Origin: Paracoccus sp. (in: a-proteobacteria)
Lineage (GTDB): Bacteria > Pseudomonadota > Alphaproteobacteria > Rhodobacterales > Rhodobacteraceae
Direction: 5' to 3'
NCBI GenBank assembly: GCA_030538705.1
Contig: JAUNTL010000016.1
Location: 1-42,968, forward strand
Length of the DNA stretch: 42,968 nt
Shown: one piece after another, positions 34,512 to 41,975 of the stretch
Position numbering within the stretch: the first letter of the stretch is position 1
Layout of the letters: the number at the start of each line of letters is the position of its first letter
Notes under the pieces: model-generated
What the model saw: only the letters and a program-made list of their open reading frames with translations
The model's database searches: none
What the model was told of the DNA's origin: nothing
Translations under genes and position numbers: made by a program

Positions 34512-36776
34512 TCAGCTGCATTTGGAATGACCGCAAGAGGGGCAGGTCAGGCAGCCTTCGATCATGCGCATGCCGTATTGCCCGCAACTTGGGCAAGCGG
34601 GGCCGCGCGGGCGTGTGCCGATGGTCACGACCTCGGCCTGAGGATCGGATTTTGCGGCCATCCCCTCGCCGGCCAGAAATCCGGTCGAGATCATGTGACC
34701 CTCGATCACCCCGCCGATGGCCGCAAGGATCGAGGGGACATAGCGCCCGGACATCCACGCCCCCCCGCGCGGGTCGAACACGGCCTTGAGTTCCTCGACC
34801 ACAAAGGACACTTCGCCGCCGCGCCGGAACACGGCCGAAACCATGCGCGTCAGCGCTACCGTCCAGGCGTAATGCTCCATGTTCTTGGAGTTGATGAACA
34901 CCTCGAACGGGCGGCGGTGGCCGCCATGAAGGATATCATTGATCGTGATATAGATCGCATGCTCGCTGCCCGGCCATTTCAGCTTGTAGGTCGCGCCCTC
35001 CAGCGCGGCGGGGCGGTCCAGCGGTTCGGTCAGATAGACAACCTCTGCGCCCTGATCGGCCTCGGGGGTCTTTTCGCTGGTCTCGCTGACGCTCAGCACG
35101 CTGCCGGTGACGTCATTGGGACGATAGGTGGTGCAGCCCTTGCAGCCGAGATCCCATGCCGCGAGATAGACGTCCTTGAAATCCCCGAAGGAAATATCCT
35201 CGGGGCAGTTGATGGTTTTCGAAATCGAGCTGTCCACCCATTCCTGCGCCGCCGCCTGCATGGCCACATGATCGCGCGGGCTCAGCGTCTGGGCGTTCAC
35301 GAAATAATCGGGCAGGGGCGCATCGCCATGCAGGTCGCGCCACATCTGGACGGCGTAATCGACGACCTCTTCCTCGGTGCGGGAACCATCCTTTTGCAGG
35401 ACTTTGCGCGAATAGGCATAGGCAAAGACCGGCTCGATCCCCGAGCTGACATTGCCCGCATAAAGGCTGATCGTGCCGGTGGGCGCGATACTGGTCAGCA
35501 GCGCGTTGCGGATGCCGTGTTCGCGGATCGCGTCGCGGACATCGTCGTCCATCCGCATCATAAAGCCCGACTTCAGATATTCGTCGGCGTCGAACAGCGC
35601 AAATGCCCCCTTTTCCCGCGCCAGATCGACCGACGCCAGATAGGCCGCCCGCGCAATCGCCTTCATCCATTTGCGGGTCTGTTCCACCGCATCCGGCGCA
35701 CCGTAGCGCAGCCCCACCATCAGCAGCGCATCGGCCAGCCCGGTGACGCCCAGCCCGATGCGGCGCTTGGCCCCGGCCTCGGCCGCCTGTTTGTCGAGCG
35801 GGAATTTCGACGCATCGACAACGTTATCCATCATCCGCACGGCGGTCCGCACCAGATCGTCAAGCGCCCCCTCATCCAGCCGTGCCGCATCGGTGAACGG
35901 GTCCGCCACCAGCCGCGCAAGGTTGACCGACCCCAGCAGGCAGGCGCCATAGGGGGGCAGGGGCTGCTCGCCGCAGGGGTTCGTCGCGGCGATGGTTTCG
36001 GCATAACGCAGGTTGTTGGCGGCATTGATGCGGTCGATAAAGATCACGCCCGGCTCGGCATAATCATAGGTTGCGCGCATGATGCGGTTCCACAGATCGC
36101 GCGCCTGCACGGTGTGATAGACCTTGCCGCCAAAAACCAGATCCCAGGGCGCGTCATCGCGCATCGCCTGCATAAAGGCATCCGTGACCAGCACCGACAG
36201 GTTGAACATGCGCAGCCGCGCGCTGTCCTGCTTGGCGGCGATGAACGCCTCGATATCGGGGTGATCGCAGCGCATCGTCGCCATCATGGCGCCGCGCCGC
36301 GATCCCGCCGACATGATCGTGCGGCACATCGCATCCCAGACATCCATGAAGCTGAGCGGCCCCGAGGCATCCGCCGCCACCCCGGCCACCGGCGCCCCGC
36401 GCGGCCGGATGGTGCTGAAATCATAGCCGATGCCGCCGCCCTGCTGCATGGTCAGCGCCGCCTCTTTCAGCATGTCGAAAATGCCGGCCATGCTGTCGGG
36501 GATGGTTCCCATGACGAAGCAGTTGAACAGCGTCACCGCCCGCCCGGTGCCCGCGCCCGCCAGGATGCGCCCGGCCGGCAGGAATTTGAAATCCTCAAGC
36601 GCTGCATAGAATTTATTCTCCCATGCCTCCGGCTCTGTCTCGACCGCGGCCAGATCGCGCGCGACGCGGCGCCAGCTGTCTTCAACCGACAGGTCAAGCG
36701 GCTGGCCCTGCGGGTCACGCAGGCGGTATTTCATTTCCCAGATCTGTTCAGCGATGGGTGCGGCAAAGCGGGACAT
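34512..36776 (-). CDS. nrdJ: Adenosylcobalamin-dependent ribonucleotide reductase (class II)
   Basis: This 754-residue class II reductase converts ribonucleotides to deoxyribonucleotides using B12 and so works with or without oxygen. Visible features are LPAGRILAGAGTG, LFNCFVMGTI (first active-site Cys), the NPCGEQPLPPYGACLLGSVNL radical and catalytic region, and SIAPTGTISLYAGNVSSGIEP. The C-terminus ends in a Cys-rich tail (CPSCGQYGM, CLTCPSCGHSKC) that would bind metal or relay reducing equivalents. The ATG at 36776 has GAGGA at 7 bp and gives the usual family length; the open frame extends 16 codons further. NrdR-box-like sequences lie just upstream and a strong terminator downstream. It stands alone. 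Confidence 0.95.
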   Translation of the reverse strand: MSRFAAPIAEQIWEMKYRLRDPQGQPLDLSVEDSWRRVARDLAAVETEPEAWENKFYAALEDFKFLPAGRILAGAGTGRAVTLFNCFVMGTIPDSMAGIFDMLKEAALTMQQGGGIGYDFSTIRPRGAPVAGVAADASGPLSFMDVWDAMCRTIMSAGSRRGAMMATMRCDHPDIEAFIAAKQDSARLRMFNLSVLVTDAFMQAMRDDAPWDLVFGGKVYHTVQARDLWNRIMRATYDYAEPGVIFIDRINAANNLRYAETIAATNPCGEQPLPPYGACLLGSVNLARLVADPFTDAARLDEGALDDLVRTAVRMMDNVVDASKFPLDKQAAEAGAKRRIGLGVTGLADALLMVGLRYGAPDAVEQTRKWMKAIARAAYLASVDLAREKGAFALFDADEYLKSGFMMRMDDDVRDAIREHGIRNALLTSIAPTGTISLYAGNVSSGIEPVFAYAYSRKVLQKDGSRTEEEVVDYAVQMWRDLHGDAPLPDYFVNAQTLSPRDHVAMQAAAQEWVDSSISKTINCPEDISFGDFKDVYLAAWDLGCKGCTTYRPNDVTGSVLSVSETSEKTPEADQGAEVVYLTEPLDRPAALEGATYKLKWPGSEHAIYITINDILHGGHRRPFEVFINSKNMEHYAWTVALTRMVSAVFRRGGEVSFVVEELKAVFDPRGGAWMSGRYVPSILAAIGGVIEGHMISTGFLAGEGMAAKSDPQAEVVTIGTRPRGPACPSCGQYGMRMIEGCLTCPSCGHSKCS

Positions 36777-36789
36777 TTCATGATCCTCA

Positions 36790-36836
36790 ATGGCGTAATT
36801 TGTGGCAATCCGTGATGGCACCACTAAATATTGATG
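36790..36836 (-). promoter_or_regulatory. Possible pair of NrdR boxes upstream of nrdJ
   Basis: CCACTAAATATTGATG (36821-36836) matches the NrdR-box pattern ACACTATATATTGTGT at 11 of 16 positions. A weaker candidate, ATGGCGTAATTTGTGG (36790-36805), starts exactly 31 bp away, the usual three-turn spacing of paired boxes. The second box keeps only its right half well. Control by NrdR is therefore plausible but not proven by sequence. Confidence 0.4.
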
Positions 36837-36957
36837 CCACCGACAGGTTCAACTGGCCGCAGCATGGCGCGCGCTTTGGCCGCAGCCAGCCGCGCGCGCG
36901 TTTCGACAGCCTGTGCCCGGTCGGCGCGAAAATCAATGAAAAGCGGGGGCCTGCCCG

Positions 36958-37605
36958 TCAGCCGGTGGCGGTGGGACCGGTCAGATCCGCCAGCACCTCA
37001 TCAACGGTCTGCAACCGGCAATAACCGCCAAAGGCACGCAGCGCCCCGTCATGCCGTTCGGCGGTATAGGACGCGCAGGCGTCATGCGCGCAGACCATGT
37101 AAAAGCCCCGGTCCGCGCCGTCGCGCACCGCCATATCGACGCATTGATCGGTCAGAAAGCCGACGACGACGACATTTTCGGCGCCGAGATTGCGCAGAAG
37201 ATAATCCATATTGGTCGAGTTAAAGACCCCCGACGAGGTCTTTGGAACGACGATTTCGTCGCCCTGGGGTGCGACCTCGTCAATGACATGTGCCAGTGCC
37301 GAGCCGCGCGGGATATGCATGTTTGACAGCTTGTGATCGAGCGAGCGGTCGCGGCCGTCCAGCGTCAGCGATTCGATGACCGTATAGACGACCTCGGCGC
37401 CGCTGGCGCGCGCACCGCTCAGCAGGCGTTGCATCGCGGGCAGCGCCTCGTTGCGGAGGCGGGCATAGAAATCGGGGTGCAGGCGCTGCACCTCGGGCGT
37501 GATTTCGGCGTTCTGGGCATCGACCACCAGAATAGCGGTGCGGGCCGGGTCCAGCTTGCGGTCGCGGCCGCTGTAGCGGGCCAGCGTGGTTCCCTGATCG
37601 GTCAT
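36958..37605 (-). CDS. Isochorismatase-like cysteine hydrolase (copy 1)
   Basis: This 215-residue isochorismatase-fold hydrolase has an Asp29-Lys122-Cys155 triad (VVDAQN, VPKTSSG, LTDQCVD). The family cleaves amide-type or similar bonds in small molecules such as ureidoacrylate, nicotinamide or biuret, but the substrate is not readable here. It shares long blocks with the hydrolase at 41340-41975 (DGRDRSLD-KLS, KTSS--FNSTN, GFLTDQC, RDGADRGF), so the two are paralogs. The ATG at 37605 has a CAGGA ribosome-binding sequence. It follows the binding-protein gene by 61 bp across a strong hairpin and so belongs to the right-hand transporter locus. Confidence 0.87.
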   Translation of the reverse strand: MTDQGTTLARYSGRDRKLDPARTAILVVDAQNAEITPEVQRLHPDFYARLRNEALPAMQRLLSGARASGAEVVYTVIESLTLDGRDRSLDHKLSNMHIPRGSALAHVIDEVAPQGDEIVVPKTSSGVFNSTNMDYLLRNLGAENVVVVGFLTDQCVDMAVRDGADRGFYMVCAHDACASYTAERHDGALRAFGGYCRLQTVDEVLADLTGPTATG

Positions 37606-37632
37606 GTTCGGTCCTGGCGCAGGTTTGGGGAT

Positions 37633-37658
37633 GGCCGGCCCGCGCGACGGGGCCGGCC
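37633..37658 (-). terminator. Hairpin between binding-protein gene and hydrolase 1
   Basis: GGCCGGCCC (37633-37641) and GGGCCGGCC (37650-37658) are perfect 9-bp arms with an 8-nt loop, 9 bp after the binding-protein stop. No T run follows on the minus strand. It probably protects the abundant binding-protein mRNA and reduces read-through, like the element at 23827-23853. Confidence 0.5.
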
Positions 37659-37666
37659 GGGACGGA

Positions 37667-38809
37667 TCATTCGCCTTCGGGGCGCCAGATCTTTTCAACG
37701 TTGAACTCGCCACCCTGCACCGAGATGATCGAGATCGGCTTGGGCGGCACCATGGTGTCGCGCGTATAGCTGATCGTGCCGGTCACGGCGTCAAAGTCGC
37801 GCGTCTGCGCCAGTGCCTCGCGGATCGCCGCCGGATCGGCGGATTGCGCGCGCCCGATCGCATCGGCCAGCAGCATCACCGCATCATAACCCAGCGGCGC
37901 AAAGCTGTTTTCCGGGGGATGCCCGTATTCGGCGGTATAGTCCTCGATGAATTTGGCGACTTCGGGGCGGTCATCGGCCAGATAGGTATGGGTCGAGAAC
38001 CAGACGTCATTGGCCAGATCCGGTCCCGGCATGGTGGAAACCAGCTGCGTGTCGAATCCGTCACCCGAGACGATGGGCATGGTGATCCCGGCCTCGCGGA
38101 TCTGTTTGACGGTCAGCCCCGCCTCGGCCGGGATGGCCGAAATGAACACCGCATCCGGCGCCGGGCTGATCGCCGCCAGCCGCGCGATCTGGGCCGAAAA
38201 GTCGGTGTCCCCGATCATAAAGCTGTCCTCAGCGACGATGGTGCCGCCCTTTTCCCCGACGCGCTGCTTGAAAAAGGCTGTCAGCGCCTTGGTGAAATCC
38301 ATCGACTGGTCGGTCCAGACGGCAAAGCTCTGATAACCCAGATCATCCATCGCATAATCGGCAATGGCGAATGACTGGTCGTCATCGCCAAATGCGGTCA
38401 TGAACATGTTGTCCCCGACCCAGGCCGGCAGTTCGGGATGGGTCGCGCCCGAGGTCAGAAACGGAATGCCCGCGTCCTGAAACAGCGGCGCGCCGGCCAT
38501 GACAAAGGTCGTGTCAGACTGGCCAAAGCCGGCGACGATGCCTTCGGACAGCACGCGCTGCGCGTTGATCGCGGTTTCCTGCTGGTCGGTCTTGCCGTCG
38601 GGGGCGATGATTTCGACCTGACGGCCCAGCAGGCCGCCATCAGCGTTGATCTGTTTCACGGCCAGCTGGGCGCCGGCCAGCGACGGCCCGTCCAGCGAGG
38701 ACATGCCGCCCGTCAGATTGTAAAGCGCGCCCAGCTTGATCGGGCCTTCGGCCATCGCGGCCGGCGCCAAGCCCAGACTGATGGCAGAGGCGAGGAGGAT
38801 TTTTTTCAT
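37667..38809 (-). CDS. Branched-chain-type ABC transporter substrate-binding protein
   Basis: This 380-residue periplasmic binding protein of the Leu/Ile/Val/urea type (Peripla_BP_6) starts with a clear signal peptide, MKKILLASAISLGLAPAAMA, then IKLGALYNLTGGMSSLDGPSLAGAQLAVKQINADGGLLG. Later segments include AGFGQSDTTFVMAGAPLFQDAGIPFLTSGATHP and PENSFAPLGYDAVMLLADAI. It belongs with the LivM-type permease at the right edge, from which it is separated by the opposite-strand RpiR and ligase genes. The ligand is probably an amide, amino acid or urea-like compound, judging from the neighbouring hydrolases and the glutamine-synthetase-like ligase. The ATG at 38809 has a weak GGGA ribosome-binding sequence. 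Confidence 0.9.
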   Translation of the reverse strand: MKKILLASAISLGLAPAAMAEGPIKLGALYNLTGGMSSLDGPSLAGAQLAVKQINADGGLLGRQVEIIAPDGKTDQQETAINAQRVLSEGIVAGFGQSDTTFVMAGAPLFQDAGIPFLTSGATHPELPAWVGDNMFMTAFGDDDQSFAIADYAMDDLGYQSFAVWTDQSMDFTKALTAFFKQRVGEKGGTIVAEDSFMIGDTDFSAQIARLAAISPAPDAVFISAIPAEAGLTVKQIREAGITMPIVSGDGFDTQLVSTMPGPDLANDVWFSTHTYLADDRPEVAKFIEDYTAEYGHPPENSFAPLGYDAVMLLADAIGRAQSADPAAIREALAQTRDFDAVTGTISYTRDTMVPPKPISIISVQGGEFNVEKIWRPEGE

Positions 38810-39098
38810 TGGCTTTTCCCTGTTGCTGACAGCCGGTCGGTGACGGCCGGCCGCCGGTTTGGCCCGGCCTGCGCGGATCGGGGCGGGTCTGGTGCCCGCG
38901 CGCGTGCCCCGACAGGCATGGCGGCTGCGTGAATTGTGGCAGCAGCCCCCGGCAGGTGTCAAACGAAACATACATTTCTCTGGATGCGAATTGCTTTGTC
39001 TGATTTGATACATATGAACCGGATCGCAATGGCCGTGCATCAGCCGGTCGCGGGCGCGACAACGGGGTGGATGACGGGGTGATTTACGGGGGGCGGAA
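38810..39098 (+). promoter_or_regulatory. Divergent promoter region, binding protein / RpiR regulator
   Basis: This 289-bp region is GC-rich at the left and becomes AT-rich at 38960-39020 (AAACGAAACATACATTTC, TTTGATACATATGAACC), the likely promoter zone for both directions. It contains one candidate operator, listed separately, and no gene. Confidence 0.5.
38965..38978. promoter_or_regulatory. GAAA-CATACA-TTTC inverted repeat, possible RpiR operator
   Basis: This is a short symmetrical element in the AT-rich core of the divergent intergenic region. GAAA/TTTC half-sites are common in predicted operators of the RpiR family, whose member is encoded 120 bp away. The arms are only four bases long, so chance occurrence is possible. 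Confidence 0.35.
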
Positions 39099-39980
39099 AT
39101 GAAGGGCGAATGCGACGCGGCCGCAACCTGTGGCGAGGGCGATCTGCGCGAGGTGCTGCAAGCTCTGCTGCCCGATCTCAGCGCGCGCGAGGCCCGTGCG
39201 GCGCGCCATCTGATCGCGAATTTTCCGCTGGGCGGGCTGGTCACGGTGGCCGAGCTTGCCGCCGCCAGCGGGGTCAGCACAGCGACCGTGCTGCGGCTGG
39301 TCCGCCGCCTGGGGTTTGGCGGCTATGCACAGTTCCAGTCGGCGCTGAAATCCCAGCTCGAGATCCGGCTGCAATCGCCGCTGACCCGGCTGGACCGGCA
39401 GACCGGCACGGGCGGCGATTATATAGATGCCTATTTCGCCGGCCTCGCGCAGGATATGGAGCAGATGCGCGCCGGTCTGGACCGCGCTGCATTTGCCGAG
39501 GTGACGGCGCTTCTGGCTGATCCGAAACGGGATATTCATGTCATCGGCGGGCGCTATTCGGGCCATGTCGGGCGTTATTTCGCGGGGCTTCTCGGCTCGA
39601 TCAGGGGGCGGGTGCGTGCGGTCGATGCCGACCCGAACGAGCATCCGCCGCACCTGCTGGATATCGGGCGCAATTCGGTGATCGTCGTCTTTGACGTGCG
39701 CCGCTATCAGCCCGATGTCATCGCCTTTGCACTGGCGGCTGCGGCGCAAAAGGCGCGTGTCGTGTTGCTGACCGATCCGCTTTTGTCGCCGGCGGCGCGG
39801 GTGGCCAGCCATGTGCTGACATTCCCTGTCGCCTCGCCCTCGATCTTTGATGTGATGACGGGTGGCATGGCGATGGCCGATGCGCTGCTGGGTTCGGCGG
39901 CCCATACCTGCGCTGAAACCGGGCGGGCGCGTATGGCGCAGCTGGAATCCCTGCGTGACGCGCAGGCGGCGGGCAAGTGA
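39099..39980 (+). CDS. RpiR/MurR-family regulator with SIS domain
   Basis: This 293-residue regulator has an N-terminal HTH_6 domain (about 15-90; LSAREARAARHLIANF, VTVAELAAASGVSTATVLRLVRRLGFGGYAQFQSAL) and a C-terminal SIS domain (about 125-270; IHVIGGRYSGHVGRYFAGLL, NSVIVVFDVRRYQPDVI, ARVVLLTDP). SIS domains usually sense phosphosugars, but RpiR proteins next to amine or amide catabolic genes exist. It is followed after 39 bp by the ligase gene in the same direction and is divergent from the binding-protein gene. It probably controls both. A GGGGGGCGG stretch precedes the ATG. Confidence 0.9.
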   Translation: MKGECDAAATCGEGDLREVLQALLPDLSAREARAARHLIANFPLGGLVTVAELAAASGVSTATVLRLVRRLGFGGYAQFQSALKSQLEIRLQSPLTRLDRQTGTGGDYIDAYFAGLAQDMEQMRAGLDRAAFAEVTALLADPKRDIHVIGGRYSGHVGRYFAGLLGSIRGRVRAVDADPNEHPPHLLDIGRNSVIVVFDVRRYQPDVIAFALAAAAQKARVVLLTDPLLSPAARVASHVLTFPVASPSIFDVMTGGMAMADALLGSAAHTCAETGRARMAQLESLRDAQAAGK

Positions 39981-40019
39981 CTGCGGGACAGCGACAGGCA
40001 AAGAAACGGCGGGGAAAAT

Positions 40020-41333
40020 ATGGACGCGCAGGAAATTACCATCATCTGCACCTCGGATCTGGGCGGGCAGGTCCGCGGCAAGGGCTATCCGGCACGCGAC
40101 CGCGAATCACGGCTGAAAAAGGGTATAGGCTGGACACCGACGAATTCGATGATCACCGCGCTGGGGCCGATCGCGCCGTCGCCATGGGGACCGTTTGGCG
40201 ATCTCATCTTACGACCGGCGCCCGAGACCGGGACGCGCGTGGATTTCGGGGATGGCAGCGCGGTCGAAAGCTTTGTCATGGGGGATATCCTCCATCTGGA
40301 CGGAGCGCCGTGGGATGTGTGCCCGCGCGGTTTTCTGCGCCGCGTGCTTGATGCGCTGGATCAGCGTCATGGCCTGTCGGTGCGCGCCGCGTTTGAACAT
40401 GAGTTCGCCTATTTCGGCGCCGAGGAGAGGCCAAATTCACCCTATGCACTGGATTCCGTGCGCCGGCAGGACCGGTTTGGCGAAACCTATCTGGCCGCGC
40501 TTGATCAGGCCGGGGTCGGGCTGGATACGTTCATGGCCGAATACGGCCCGCATCAATATGAGATCACGGTTCAGCCCGCCATCGGGATGGCCGCCGCCGA
40601 TCAGGCGGTGATGGTGCGCGAACTGGCGCGTGCCACCGCCTGGCGCATGGGGCGCCAGCGCGTCAGCTTTGCGCCGCTTTTGCGTCCCGATGCGGTCGGC
40701 AATGGTGTTCATGTCCATTTCTCGCTGTTCGAGACCGCGACCGGCCGGCCCGTCAATCACGACCCGGCCCATTCTGCCGGGCTGTCGGCGACGGCCGGCG
40801 CCTTTCTGTCGGGCATGCTGGAACAGATGTCATCGCTGATCGCGCTGACGGCCTCGTCCCCAGTCAGCTATTACCGCCTGACCCCCAACCGCTGGAGCGC
40901 GGCCTATAATAACCTTGGCTATCGTGACCGCGAGGCAGGGGTGCGGATCTGCCCGGTGTTTGATCCCGCGCAGATCACCCGGCAATATCATTTCGAGTAT
41001 CGGGCCGCCGATGCCACGGCCAGCCCCTATATCATGCTGGGGGCGATCCTCGCCGCCGGGCTGTGGGGTCTGGATCATGCCCGCCCCTGCGCCCGCGTCT
41101 ATGAGGGCGCGCCCCAGGATTTTGACAGGGCGCATAACGATGCGCTCGGGGTTTACCGTCTGCCGCAATCGCTGGATGCGGCGCTTGACGCGTTTGAGGC
41201 GGGGACAGATCTGGACGACCTTGTGACCCCGGCGCTGAAAGCGGCGTTTCTGGCGCATAAACGGTTCGAGATCGGGCTGACCCGCGACATGGACGCCCAT
41301 GCCCGCTGTGCCCGCTATGCCGAGGTCTACTGA
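40020..41333 (+). CDS. Glutamine synthetase-family ligase
   Basis: This 437-residue protein of the glutamine synthetase superfamily has metal and substrate residues in AAFEHEFAYF (Glu126, Glu128), EYGPHQYEI (Glu174, Glu181), GNGVHVHFSLF (His231, His233), the Arg of LTPNRWSAAYNN and the Arg of FEYRAADATASPY. The N-terminal beta-grasp part (about 1-95) is divergent. Such short paralogs typically join glutamate to an amine, as gamma-glutamylputrescine or gamma-glutamylmethylamide synthetases do, rather than making glutamine. A GGGG ribosome-binding sequence lies 5 bp before the ATG. It is in operon with rpiR and converges on hydrolase 2 with a 6-bp gap. Confidence 0.88.
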   Translation: MDAQEITIICTSDLGGQVRGKGYPARDRESRLKKGIGWTPTNSMITALGPIAPSPWGPFGDLILRPAPETGTRVDFGDGSAVESFVMGDILHLDGAPWDVCPRGFLRRVLDALDQRHGLSVRAAFEHEFAYFGAEERPNSPYALDSVRRQDRFGETYLAALDQAGVGLDTFMAEYGPHQYEITVQPAIGMAAADQAVMVRELARATAWRMGRQRVSFAPLLRPDAVGNGVHVHFSLFETATGRPVNHDPAHSAGLSATAGAFLSGMLEQMSSLIALTASSPVSYYRLTPNRWSAAYNNLGYRDREAGVRICPVFDPAQITRQYHFEYRAADATASPYIMLGAILAAGLWGLDHARPCARVYEGAPQDFDRAHNDALGVYRLPQSLDAALDAFEAGTDLDDLVTPALKAAFLAHKRFEIGLTRDMDAHARCARYAEVY

Positions 41334-41339
41334 GCGCGT

Positions 41340-41975
41340 TCAGCCCCCGGCGGTGATGCGGGCGATCAGGCTGTCTGTGGTTTCGGTCACGCAATAGCCG
41401 CCAAAGGCGCGCAGCGCGGCCGCGTGCCGGGCGCGGGTGTCGGTGGCGCATCCGTCGCTGACGCAGATCATGTGAAAACCCCGGTCGGCCCCGTCGCGGA
41501 TCGTATGATCGCAGCATTGATCGGTCAGAAAGCCGGTGACGATCACCGTGTCGATCCCGATGTTACGCATCAGATATTCGAAATTTGTCGAGTTGAACAA
41601 CGAGGACGAGGTTTTCGGGATGATCATCTCGTCCTCGCCGGGGGTCAGCTCGGCGATGACACGTGCATCGGCCGAGCCGCGCGCGATAAAGAAATCCGAC
41701 AGCTTATAGTCAAGCGAACGGTCGCGCCCGTCGCGGGTGGCATTTTCCATCACGGTGAACACGACCTCGATCCCACGGGCGCGGGCTGTCGCGATCAGGC
41801 GGGCGATGTTGGGAATGACAATGCCGCGCGCATCCTCATAGAATTCGGGGCGCGGCTGGCGGTTGACCTCGTCCATGACCCAGTTCTGGGCGTCGATGAC
41901 CAGCAGCGCCATGCGCGCCGGTGTGAGCGGCTGCGCACGGGTTGCAAAGATATCCTGCGGGCGGGGCTGGTTCAT
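41340..41975 (-). CDS. Isochorismatase-like cysteine hydrolase (copy 2)
   Basis: This 211-residue hydrolase has an Asp29-Lys121-Cys154 triad (VIDAQN, IPKTSSS, LTDQCCD). It is a paralog of the protein at 36958-37605, with the same DGRDRSLD, FNSTN and DRGF blocks but a different N-terminus and a Cys-Cys in place of Cys-Val at the nucleophile. It starts four bases inside the LivM-type permease gene, so it is co-transcribed with the transporter. Its job is probably to split a bond in the imported compound or in a product of it. The specific substrate is unknown. Confidence 0.87.
   Translation of the reverse strand: MNQPRPQDIFATRAQPLTPARMALLVIDAQNWVMDEVNRQPRPEFYEDARGIVIPNIARLIATARARGIEVVFTVMENATRDGRDRSLDYKLSDFFIARGSADARVIAELTPGEDEMIIPKTSSSLFNSTNFEYLMRNIGIDTVIVTGFLTDQCCDHTIRDGADRGFHMICVSDGCATDTRARHAAALRAFGGYCVTETTDSLIARITAGG

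Noticed and set aside
33960-36815. 951-residue plus-strand open frame opposite nrdJ
   Set aside because: It is antisense to the well-conserved nrdJ and starts in simple-sequence DNA. No recognisable domain is present.
36777-36957. Cobalamin riboswitch upstream of the B12-dependent reductase
   Set aside because: The 180-bp leader lacks a recognisable B12-box-like sequence. NrdR-type control fits better.
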